Below the pieces are notes generated by a model. That model saw only the letters and a list, made by a program, of their open reading frames with translations. It had not been told where the DNA came from and searched no databases. 64,000 nt of DNA from Haloechinothrix sp033042135. GTDB lineage: Bacteria; Actinomycetota; Actinomycetes; Mycobacteriales; Pseudonocardiaceae. The translations under genes were made by a program, and so were the position numbers. The first letter of the stretch is position 1, and every line of letters starts with the position of its first letter. Of the stretch, positions 18,486 to 26,316 are shown one piece after another. The stretch lies in contig NZ_WBXM01000003.1 in assembly GCF_033042135.1 (NCBI RefSeq), positions 310,001-374,000 on the forward strand, read 5' to 3'.

Positions 18486-20993
18486 TCAGCCGCGGAAGGT
18501 GAGCACCGACGGCGGGAGTACCCGGCTGCCGAGCGGTAGCGGGCTGCTCGTGGCCAGGCTGTGACGTAGTCGTTCGAACGCCGTAGCCAGCTCGCTTCCG
18601 CTGCGCGCTCGTGCGGTCTCGTCCTGCGGCCCATACCAGGCTCGCTCCCACCGGGCCACCATCGTGTCGAGCTGTTCGGCGGCTTCGGAACCGAGCTGGA
18701 TGTGATCGGCGACGCGCCGGGCCGCGGCGCGTGCCGTCTCTGTCGTGCCGATGGTGATCCGCCGGTCCGCGCACTCGTCGAGGAACTCCTGCCACGCCGC
18801 TCGGGGAGCGCGATCGGGATCGGTGGTCAGCGTGTGCAACCTGGTCATTCGCTTGCCGTCCCGCAGCAGCCACGGGGCAGCCACGCAGGCCGTGGTGACC
18901 GTTGCCGCCAGCGCCAGCCACCCCGAGACCTGCCAGAGCAGCAGTCCGGATCCCAGAAGACCGGTGCCCGCGGTGGCTCCCGGCAACCACGTCGCGGCAG
19001 CTGCCAGCCATCGCGGTGGGATGCCGGAGGCAGCGGTGGCGCGTGCTCGCGGGGTGTGCCGCCTGCTGAGCGATGCCGCGGCGGCCAGAGCCCCGGTCAG
19101 CAGCAGGAGTACCCCGCCTGACCAGCGTGTCCACGGTGGCGGCGCGCCAGAGGACAGTACCCCTGTCGCGATGTGCGCATCCTCGCTGGCCGCCGCGTCC
19201 GGTGATCCTGATTCGTCACGCGGGACGTTCTCGCCCGCGCGTTCCTCCGGCGCGCCCGCGGCCTCGTCGTCCTGCCCAGGGGGCTGGTCGCCCTCGACCT
19301 CCAGGTACGGCGGGACGGTGCTCCGACCGTCGTCCAGCGGCGTCGGGTCGAAAGCGACCCAGCCGTGCTCCTCGCCGAAGTACACTTCCACCCAGGCGTG
19401 CGCGTCGCGCGAGGTGATCACCCGTTGCCCGTCGCGCTGCTCGCCCGAGGTGAAGCCCAGTGCCACGCGGGCTGGTATGTCCAGAGTGCGCACCATGACC
19501 GCCATGGCCGAGGCGAACTGCTGGCAGAAACCTCGCTTGCCGTGCAGCACGAAGTCGACGAGGGCGTCGCTGTCGGAGGCCGGTGCGGTGCTGGTGTCGT
19601 AGGTGAAACCCCCGTCGGACATGAAGTACTGCCACAGCGCGCTGACCTGGTCGAAGGGAGTGTCCTCGCCCGCGGTGATCTCCTCGGTCCTGGCGACGAT
19701 GCGCGGGTCGACGTCGGCGAGCTCGGTGTAGACGGGGGCGGGCTCGGCGGGTTGCGGTGCGGCGGTACGGAGCTCTGCTGCTTCCGGAGTGGGCAGCAGC
19801 GCGGTCACGGTGTACTCGGGCGGCTGCTGGCGGTGTTCGCTGAACACGGCGCCGCTGAGCGCGTCGTAGTACCAGCCGTCGCCGATCCCGTCCAGCGCGA
19901 GTGGCGTGCCGTAGATCGGCAGCCAGACGTCCTCCCACTGCACGGGTCGGATGGTGATCTTCTGGGTGCGCCCCTCGGGATCGGCGCCTGCCACCTGGAG
20001 CCGCTCGGTCGCGGGTACCCCGGCGGGCAGCGAGTCGCGGTCAGCGAGGGTCCAACCTTCCTTGGGTCGGAAGGTGTCCAACGTGAACGCCCGCATGAGC
20101 TGCCGCTCTTCGTCGAGACCGTCGACACGGAAGAGCTCGCGTTCGGTGTTCTGTTCGAGCATGCCGCGTAACGAGACGAAGGGGTCGAGTCCCATACCGG
20201 CGGAGCCGCTCTGCTGGCCGTCCCGTCCCGGCAGGTTGCCGACGGTGCCGATACCGGTGAACACCGAGCCTGCGAGGAGGCCGCAGACGACCGCCACGGA
20301 CACCAGCGCCGCGGGTGCGGGGATCGACCGTGCGGCCGCGGCGGCGCGCGGCCGGTCCGCCTGGCGGGGCACCCAGCGGCGATGGTTGCCGTGCACGGTG
20401 ATCATCAGGGCGAAAGCCGAGGCTCCGAGCACGAACGACCACCACGGCAGCATCTCGGAAGACAGTGAGGCAGGCACCGCGTAGACACACAGCAGGGCGA
20501 GCCCGGCTGCGGCCGGTGCTTCGGTGGCCACGGCCAGCGTGTCCACCAGGATCGCCACCAGACCGATCGCGAGCGTGCAGAGCAGCAGGATCCCGGCGGT
20601 GGCTTCGACCGGCGGGGAGGACGTGCGGATGTCGTCGCCCGCGGAGAGGATCAACCCGTTCAGGTCGGCGAGCGCGGCGGGGCCGGGGAGCACGGCGGCA
20701 ATGCCGTGGTCGCTGAACATGACGGTGACCGCGCAGGCCAGCACGCCGAGCTGGGCGAACCCGACGACGATGGCGGGGAAGCCGAGCAGTCGCAGCGCCA
20801 CGCCGGTTCCCGTGACCAGCGTCACGGGAACCGCGATGACCGCGATCCACCAGATGCCCGCGATCACGCTCGCCAGGGCGGTGGCGGAGGCGAGCGTGGC
20901 CAGTGCCGCCAGGATCCCGGCGAGCACATCGTTGCGGTGTGCCGCGGCGGAACGGCCCCGCGACCGTGTGGTGCCGGTGTCCGGCGCGCTCAT
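18486..20993 (-). CDS. TgpA-type membrane transglutaminase-like protease
   Basis: This 835-residue protein has about six N-terminal membrane helices (residues 20-220, TgpA_N-like), a large extracytoplasmic region, a transglutaminase-like domain and two more helices near 610-690, with a cytoplasmic tail. The catalytic triad is complete: Cys490 in GFCQQFA, His532 in DAHAWVE and Asp549 in AFDPTP. The start ATG 20993 overlaps the DUF58 stop. Together with DUF58 and MoxR it forms a standard three-gene unit seen across bacteria. The substrate is unknown, presumably a cell-surface protein or peptide. Confidence 0.9.
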   Translation of the reverse strand: MSAPDTGTTRSRGRSAAAHRNDVLAGILAALATLASATALASVIAGIWWIAVIAVPVTLVTGTGVALRLLGFPAIVVGFAQLGVLACAVTVMFSDHGIAAVLPGPAALADLNGLILSAGDDIRTSSPPVEATAGILLLCTLAIGLVAILVDTLAVATEAPAAAGLALLCVYAVPASLSSEMLPWWSFVLGASAFALMITVHGNHRRWVPRQADRPRAAAAARSIPAPAALVSVAVVCGLLAGSVFTGIGTVGNLPGRDGQQSGSAGMGLDPFVSLRGMLEQNTERELFRVDGLDEERQLMRAFTLDTFRPKEGWTLADRDSLPAGVPATERLQVAGADPEGRTQKITIRPVQWEDVWLPIYGTPLALDGIGDGWYYDALSGAVFSEHRQQPPEYTVTALLPTPEAAELRTAAPQPAEPAPVYTELADVDPRIVARTEEITAGEDTPFDQVSALWQYFMSDGGFTYDTSTAPASDSDALVDFVLHGKRGFCQQFASAMAVMVRTLDIPARVALGFTSGEQRDGQRVITSRDAHAWVEVYFGEEHGWVAFDPTPLDDGRSTVPPYLEVEGDQPPGQDDEAAGAPEERAGENVPRDESGSPDAAASEDAHIATGVLSSGAPPPWTRWSGGVLLLLTGALAAAASLSRRHTPRARATAASGIPPRWLAAAATWLPGATAGTGLLGSGLLLWQVSGWLALAATVTTACVAAPWLLRDGKRMTRLHTLTTDPDRAPRAAWQEFLDECADRRITIGTTETARAAARRVADHIQLGSEAAEQLDTMVARWERAWYGPQDETARARSGSELATAFERLRHSLATSSPLPLGSRVLPPSVLTFRG

Positions 20994-22291
20994 GGCGACC
21001 CTCCGGTGACCGGTGCCCGGGGCGTGCTGGTGCAGATCCGCGTCCAGACCTGATGCATGTCCGTCCCAGGGGTGACGACGCAGGTATCCCAGCCCGCGGC
21101 CTGGAACTGTTGTGCCGCGTTGAGCGCGGGCGCGTCACCGTCGGCGCCGTCCCCGGTACCGTCAGCCGCCCACGACGGGGTGTCGAGCAGCACCGCGAAC
21201 CCGGCCGCCCCCGGCCTGCGGTGACGGCACAGCCGCTCGGCTGCGGCTTCCCCCACCCCGCCGAGCACGGCGATCAGCGCGCCGCCGCCTGCCGGGTCGT
21301 GGCCTGTGGTGATCTCCCGCTCGTGCGATGCGCGCACCTCGGCGAGCGCGTCGAGCAGCAGGTCCTCGTGTTCGGAGGTGCCGTGACTCGGTAGTTCGGC
21401 CAGCGGGGTGGCGAGGTGGTTCACCAACCGGACGCCGTGTCCCCCGCGGCGCAGCCGCAGGCAGGCGCTCGCGACGAAGGACACCGCCCACTCCAGGCTG
21501 GCCGTGGTGCCGGTTCCGGCGTGGGCGGCGGCGCGGTGGTCGAGCATGATGGTGGTGCTGCCGTGGCGTGGCCGTTCCTCGAGGCGGACCATGAGCTCGT
21601 CGCGGCGGGCAGTGGAGGGCCAGTGCACCCGGCGCAGGTCGTCACCGTGCCGGTACTGGCGCACGACGGCGTCGGGGTCGCCGATGCCTGCGACCCGGCC
21701 TGCCGTGCCGCGATCATCGATGCCCAGCGAGCCGCCGAACGGGAGGCCCGCCAGTTCCACGGTGGCCGGGATCACGGTGATCCGCGAAGGGCCGAGCAAC
21801 GGTCGGTCGACCTCGCACAACCCGAAGGGGTCGGCGATCGTCGCGTGCAGCGTGCCAATGTGGTGCACGCCGCGCAGTACGGGGCGGAGGGGGTACGACA
21901 GCGGGACGGACCTGTCGTGGGGCAGCCGCTGGACCACGAAGCGTGGTCGGGCGCCGAGTCCGTAGGGAACGCCGTCGGTGATGATGGTCTGCCCGGCTGG
22001 CAGCCGCCCGCTGCGCCACAGATCGATCCGCACGGCGCATTCCGCCCCGGCGGGTACCCGCTGGGGGAACGGCTTGCGCTGGGCGTGGATGCGGACCTGG
22101 GTCACTGCCAGCAGCACGACGGCGAGCAGGGGCAGCGTGATGACGAACGCCGCGACACGGAGCAGCTCCCGCTCGTTCAGTGCCCAGGCGCACAGCGCTG
22201 CGGCCAGGCCGGCCGCGAGCAGGCACCGCCCCCGCGTGGTGAGACCGAGCACCGCACGCAGCAGGGTTCGCAGCTGCCCCGGCATCGTCAT
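20990..22291 (-). CDS. DUF58 membrane protein (MoxR-associated)
   Basis: This 433-residue protein begins with MTMPGQLRTLLRAVLGL at 22291. Two membrane helices lie at about residues 20-65, and the DUF58 core contains GDDLRRVHWPSTARRDELMVR with the conserved WPSTARRDELMVRLEE stretch. The C-terminal half has a VWA-like fold (MLDHRA). It overlaps both neighbours by four bases (ATGA) and is certainly cotranslated with MoxR and the transglutaminase. DUF58 proteins are thought to work with MoxR AAA+ ATPases in envelope protein maturation. Confidence 0.88.
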   Translation of the reverse strand: MTMPGQLRTLLRAVLGLTTRGRCLLAAGLAAALCAWALNERELLRVAAFVITLPLLAVVLLAVTQVRIHAQRKPFPQRVPAGAECAVRIDLWRSGRLPAGQTIITDGVPYGLGARPRFVVQRLPHDRSVPLSYPLRPVLRGVHHIGTLHATIADPFGLCEVDRPLLGPSRITVIPATVELAGLPFGGSLGIDDRGTAGRVAGIGDPDAVVRQYRHGDDLRRVHWPSTARRDELMVRLEERPRHGSTTIMLDHRAAAHAGTGTTASLEWAVSFVASACLRLRRGGHGVRLVNHLATPLAELPSHGTSEHEDLLLDALAEVRASHEREITTGHDPAGGGALIAVLGGVGEAAAERLCRHRRPGAAGFAVLLDTPSWAADGTGDGADGDAPALNAAQQFQAAGWDTCVVTPGTDMHQVWTRICTSTPRAPVTGGSP

Positions 22292-23376
22292 CGCGCTCCG
22301 CGCGGTACCGGGACGCGGCTCAGGATCGACCGCACGACATCCGCGCCGGTGTGGCGACTGGCCTGCGCTTCCGTGGTGAGCACCAGCCGGTGTGCCAGCA
22401 CCGGGATGGCGACGGCGTGCACGTCGTCCGGGATCACGTACTCGCGCCCCGCCAGCGCGGCTTGCGCCCTGGACGCGCGAACCAGGTGCAGCGTTGCGCG
22501 TGGCGACGCACCAAGCCGGATCTCCGCGGCTTGCCGGGTCATGGTGACCAGCTCCACAGCGTACTGCCGGAGCTCGGTGGCGACGTGGACCCGCCGCACG
22601 GTCTCGACGACGGATTGCACGCTGCGGGCATCGGAGACCGGTTTGAGGTCGGCGAGTGGATCGTGCGCGGAGTGCTCGTCGAGCATGGCCAGCTCCGCCT
22701 GCTGGTCGGGGTAGCCGATGGAGATCCGCGCGGTGAACCGGTCGCGCTGGGCCTCTGGGAGCGCGTAGGTGCCTTCCATCTCGACGGGATTCTGCGTCGC
22801 GATGACCATGAAGGGCCGTTCGAGCTGGTACGTCACGGTGTCCACCGTGGCTTGCCGTTCCTCCATGCATTCCAGCAGCGCCGATTGGGTCTTGGGGGAG
22901 GCCCGATTGATCTCGTCGCCGACCACGATGTGGCTGAACACCGGACCCGGCCGGAACTCGAAGCGGCCGGTTTCCCTGTTGTAGATGGACACCCCGGTGA
23001 TGTCGCTCGGCAGCAGGTCGGGGGTGAACTGGACGCGGCTCACCGAGCAGTCGATGGAACGGGCCAGCGCCTTGGCCAGGGAGGTCTTACCGACCCCCGG
23101 CACGTCCTCGACGAGCAGATGCCCTTCGGAGAGCATGGTGACCAGGGCGATGCGGACGACCTCGGTCTTGCCGACCAGAACCTGCTCGACGTTGCCCGCG
23201 ATCCGGTTGACGGTGTCGTGCAGTTCTCCGAAACCGGGAACGTGATACCCGCTGGCCTGCGAAGGGGCCGGGGTACCGCCGCGGGTGGCGGAGTGTGAAC
23301 CGTTCGGCGCCTGCCAGGTGACCGCACCGGGATCCGTGGTCGAAGCGTGCGGCGTGGGCTGGGCTCTCGATGTCAC
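22288..23376 (-). CDS. MoxR-family AAA+ ATPase
   Basis: This 362-residue ATPase starts at GTG 23376, preceded by GGAGG with a 6-base spacer. A 45-residue disordered head leads to the AAA+ core: Walker A in EDVPGVGKTS, Walker B as VGDEINRASPKTQSALLECMEE, and sensor 1 at ATQNPVEMEGTYALPEAQRDRF. It is a chaperone-like ATPase and is the first gene of the leftward moxR-DUF58-transglutaminase operon, whose promoter must lie in the shared gap with mraZ. Confidence 0.93.
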   Translation of the reverse strand: MTSRAQPTPHASTTDPGAVTWQAPNGSHSATRGGTPAPSQASGYHVPGFGELHDTVNRIAGNVEQVLVGKTEVVRIALVTMLSEGHLLVEDVPGVGKTSLAKALARSIDCSVSRVQFTPDLLPSDITGVSIYNRETGRFEFRPGPVFSHIVVGDEINRASPKTQSALLECMEERQATVDTVTYQLERPFMVIATQNPVEMEGTYALPEAQRDRFTARISIGYPDQQAELAMLDEHSAHDPLADLKPVSDARSVQSVVETVRRVHVATELRQYAVELVTMTRQAAEIRLGASPRATLHLVRASRAQAALAGREYVIPDDVHAVAIPVLAHRLVLTTEAQASRHTGADVVRSILSRVPVPRGAR

Positions 23377-23624
23377 ACAACCTCCAGGCGACCAGCGCCG
23401 GCAGGCGAGCCGGCGCGACACGTACGGATGACCCTAACGAGGGCGCGGTAGGCGTGAACAGCCCATTCGCGCCAGTGACCGGGAGTATCCGGTGCACCGG
23501 AGCGGTGCGAGCCAACCCCATACCTCACCGTGCAGTGTGTCAAACCTCGTGGCGGCGCTGGCGGTGCACCTGAGAACCAGGGTGGCTCGTAGCCGTTGCT
23601 GCCTCGCCGGGCCGTCCCCACCAG

Positions 23625-23644
23625 CCCCCACGGCAGGGTGGGGG
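23625..23644. terminator. GC hairpin, possible terminator or insulator
   Basis: CCCCCAC (23625-23631) and GTGGGGG (23638-23644) are perfect inverted arms around a 6-base loop. No T-run follows on either strand, so intrinsic termination is uncertain. It lies in the middle of the moxR-mraZ gap, where the two divergent promoters face apart. Confidence 0.3.
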
Positions 23645-23826
23645 CGGCGTCTCGTGATGGTTCTGAGGCGCTTCAGGGTGCGGTTCCGGCTGGTGTCCAC
23701 TATCCCCGTTGCGGGTCAGTTCCGGGAAGGTCCGGCAGCGGCGCCCCACTGCCCCCCACCACGGCAACGCTGGCGGTGAACTGCGAAAACGCCCTGATCT
23801 GGCGAGGTAATCCGGGCAATTCCGCG

Positions 23827-23871
23827 TTGACTGTGGTGGGTTGTGGGGTATTGTGGTGCCCAGTGGGGCGC
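23827..23871 (+). promoter_or_regulatory. mraZ promoter with four 10-bp MraZ-type repeats
   Basis: A sigma-70-like promoter is readable: TTGACT at 23827-23832 and TATTGT at 23849-23854 with a 16-bp spacer. Overlapping it are four direct repeats at an exact 10-bp step: TGTGGTGGGT (23832), TGTGGGGTAT (23842), TGTGGTGCCC (23852) and AGTGGGGCGC (23862). MraZ is known in other bacteria to bind G-rich direct repeats with this spacing upstream of its own gene, so autorepression of the division cluster is likely. Confidence 0.7.
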
Positions 23872-23924
23872 AAGGGAGCCCCGTGGCCGGCTCGAGCACG
23901 AGGGTCGGTAGGGAGGTGGGAGCC

Positions 23925-24356
23925 GTGTTCCTTGGCACCCACACGCCCAAGCTCGACGACAAGGGGCGGCTGGCGCTGCCCGCGAAGTACCGGGACGAGT
24001 TGGCAGGTGGATTGATGATCACGAAAGGTCAGGATCACTGCCTCTACGTCTTCCCCCGTGCGGAGTTCGAGCAGATGGCGCGCAAGGTCGCCGAAGCGCC
24101 GTTCACCAACGAGACGGTCCGGGCCTACCAGCGCTACCTCTTCGCCGGTACCGATGAGCAGCGTCCCGACGCGCAGGGCAGGATCGCCATCGCGCCGGAG
24201 CTGCGCCGCTATGCCGGGCTGACCAAGGAGTGCGTGGTGATCGGAGCAATCACCCGGTTGGAGATCTGGGACGCCCAGGCATGGAACGAGTACCTCGAGC
24301 AACACGAGGACAGCTACGCGAAGGCGCAGGAGGAGGTGTTGCCCGGCGTGTTCTAG
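23925..24356 (+). CDS. mraZ: Transcriptional regulator MraZ
   Basis: MraZ is a ring-forming DNA-binding protein that heads the division and cell-wall cluster. The protein has 143 residues and starts at GTG 23925, after GGGAGG, giving the classic VFLGTHTPKLDDKGRLALPA. Two SpoVT/AbrB-like halves are seen, each with a DxxGR signature: DDKGRLALPAKYRDEL and DAQGRIAIAPELRRY. The 10-bp repeats just upstream are its expected targets. A 258-bp gap, in which I see no gene, separates it from rsmH. Confidence 0.95.
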   Translation: MFLGTHTPKLDDKGRLALPAKYRDELAGGLMITKGQDHCLYVFPRAEFEQMARKVAEAPFTNETVRAYQRYLFAGTDEQRPDAQGRIAIAPELRRYAGLTKECVVIGAITRLEIWDAQAWNEYLEQHEDSYAKAQEEVLPGVF

Positions 24357-24614
24357 CGCGGCCGCCGACGTGGGCATGGCTTCCCACGTTCTCGCCGTAC
24401 CCACGCTGTCGGGGGGCGCGGGTTCGCGCGAGCACGGTGCCGCATCGGTCGATGCAGTGAGGCCTCTGTCCGCTCGTAGGACCCTGGTGCAACTTCCCCG
24501 GTACCAGGTTCGCGGCGGAGCGGGCGGGGACCTGACCGCATCGGCCGTGACGGCACCGCGGACACCGGTCCGACGCGTGCGGGAATGTCCGGATCCAGTC
24601 AGAAGGGGGTTGCG

Positions 24615-25592
24615 ATGGCCAGCGGCACGTCGGGGCAGCGGGAGGAGGCATCCCACGAGCCGGTGATGCTCGACCGGGTGCTGACGCTGCTGGCGCCTGC
24701 CTTGGATGTGCCGGATGCGGTGATCGTGGATGCGACCGTGGGGCTCGGCGGGCACGCCGATGCCCTGCTGGCGGCGCACCCGACCCTGACGCTGATCGGC
24801 CTCGACCGGGATCCCGAAGCGCTGCGGCACGCGGCGGACCGCCTGGCGCGGCACGGTGACCGCGTCCATCTCGTGCACGCGGTGTACGACGCAATGCCGG
24901 ATGTGCTCGCCGAGCACGGTCTCACGTCGGTGCAGGGTGTGTTGTTCGATCTCGGGGTGTCCTCGTTGCAGCTGGACCGGCCGGAGCGGGGTTTCAGCTA
25001 CGCCACCGACGCCGCGCTCGATATGCGCATGGATCCGGGGGCGGGGCGGACCGCGGCCGACGTGCTCAACACCTACCCGCAGGCGGAGCTGGTGCGGGTC
25101 CTGCGGTCCTACGGGGAGGAGCGTTTCGCGCACCGCATCGCCAAGGCGATCGTGACGGAACGACAGCGGGAGCCGATCAGCAACAGTGCCCGGCTGGTGC
25201 AGGTGCTGTCGGACGCGGTGCCCGCAGCGAGCAGGCGCACCGGAGGACACCCGGCCAAGCGGACGTTCCAGGCGCTACGTATCGAAGTCAACGGGGAGCT
25301 CGACGCGCTGCGCCACGCGTTGCCCGCGGCGCTGGACGCGCTGGCCGTCGGCGGGAGGTTCGTCGCGCTGGCCTACCACTCGCTCGAGGATCGCATGGTC
25401 AAGCGCGAGCTGGGCGAGCGAGCGAGGTCACGCACGCCGGAAGGGTTACCGGTGGAGCTCTCCGGCCACGGCCCGCAGCTACGGCTGCTGACCAGGGGAG
25501 CGGAGAAGGCTGCTGAGGAGGAATACAAGCGGAACCCGCGCTCGGCGTCGGTACGTCTACGCGCGGCTGAGCGGTTGGTCGAAGCGGCATGA
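24615..25592 (+). CDS. rsmH: 16S rRNA (cytosine-1402-N4)-methyltransferase RsmH (MraW)
   Basis: RsmH methylates C1402 of 16S rRNA with SAM. The 325-residue protein has the N-terminal HEPVMLDRVLTLL, the SAM-binding motif DATVGLGGHADALL, the FDLGVSSLQLDRPERGFSY segment and the C-terminal FVALAYHSLEDRMVKRE, all diagnostic. ATG 24615 follows AGAAGGGGG. It lies in the standard mraZ-rsmH-ftsL-ftsI order, and the FtsL-like gene starts 22 bp later. Confidence 0.96.
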   Translation: MASGTSGQREEASHEPVMLDRVLTLLAPALDVPDAVIVDATVGLGGHADALLAAHPTLTLIGLDRDPEALRHAADRLARHGDRVHLVHAVYDAMPDVLAEHGLTSVQGVLFDLGVSSLQLDRPERGFSYATDAALDMRMDPGAGRTAADVLNTYPQAELVRVLRSYGEERFAHRIAKAIVTERQREPISNSARLVQVLSDAVPAASRRTGGHPAKRTFQALRIEVNGELDALRHALPAALDALAVGGRFVALAYHSLEDRMVKRELGERARSRTPEGLPVELSGHGPQLRLLTRGAEKAAEEEYKRNPRSASVRLRAAERLVEAA

Positions 25593-25614
25593 CGAGCGAT
25601 CGGGAGGTGGCCTG

Positions 25615-26316
25615 ATGACGGCACCGGCACGGTCCCGTACGCGTAATGGGGGCTCCAGGAAGGTGCCGCGGGGGTCCCGTGGCGCGTCCACGGGTCGCAC
25701 AGCGCAGCGTAGCGCGCGGTTGCGCAACGACCGTCGCGCGTCGGCCCGTTCCACCCCCGGCAGGTCAGCCGCAACGAAACCGCGCGCGACGCGCACCGCC
25801 ACCACGCCGAGCAGGCGCGGCTCCGTCGCGGAGAAGGCTTACGCTCGCCGGGCGCAACGTTCGGCGATGCTGCTCGACGGCGGTCACGGGGCCGTGGCGT
25901 CGCACGTGTCCCCGTTGACGACGGGGCAGGGTGTGCGCTCGCTGCTGCGGCTGTGCGTGCCTCGTTCCCGTGGCGCGTTCGTGCTCGTCGTTATGGGGCT
26001 GCTCGCTGCTGGGCTGGCCTTCACCCTGTGGCTATCCACTCAGGCCATCGCAGGCTCGTACCAGCTGGAGTCGTTGCGCGAGGAGAACGCTGCGCTGGCC
26101 GAGCGGGTTGAGCAGTTGCAGCGGGAGGTAACCCGGCAGGAGTCGCCCGCTTCGCTCGCCGAGCGTGCGCGAGAGCTGGGTATGGTGCCCTCCGGCGACC
26201 CCGCCAGGATCGTGGTGGAACCCGACGGAGAGGTGAGCTTGTTCGGCGACCCGGAATCGGTGGACTCCTCCGGCGGGGAGAGTGACGAGCAGATCGAACA
26301 CGCCGAGGTGCAATGA
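25615..26316 (+). CDS. ftsL: FtsL-like septum membrane protein
   Basis: This 233-residue single-pass protein sits where FtsL belongs. An unusually long, Arg/Ser/Thr-rich cytoplasmic head of about 120 residues precedes the membrane helix (about residues 122-143). An extracytoplasmic coiled coil follows, with YQLESLREENAALAERVEQLQREV and a septum-type ending ERARELGMVPSGDPARIVV. FtsL bridges FtsB/FtsQ to FtsI and FtsW. The primary sequence of FtsL varies strongly, so the name rests on topology and gene order. The ftsI ATG overlaps its stop (ATGA). Confidence 0.8.
   Translation: MTAPARSRTRNGGSRKVPRGSRGASTGRTAQRSARLRNDRRASARSTPGRSAATKPRATRTATTPSRRGSVAEKAYARRAQRSAMLLDGGHGAVASHVSPLTTGQGVRSLLRLCVPRSRGAFVLVVMGLLAAGLAFTLWLSTQAIAGSYQLESLREENAALAERVEQLQREVTRQESPASLAERARELGMVPSGDPARIVVEPDGEVSLFGDPESVDSSGGESDEQIEHAEVQ

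Larger units (their letters stand above)
23377..23924. other. 548-bp divergent gap between moxR and mraZ
   Basis: No convincing gene is seen here. It holds a GC hairpin at 23625-23644, the mraZ promoter with MraZ-type repeats at 23827-23871, and presumably the leftward moxR promoter near 23400. The remainder is G/C-skewed sequence without clear repeats. Confidence 0.6.

Noticed and set aside
22351..23298. Plus-strand open frame of more than 300 codons opposite moxR
   Set aside because: It mirrors the MoxR gene; the amino acids are biased as expected from a shadow frame, and MoxR motifs are complete on the other strand.
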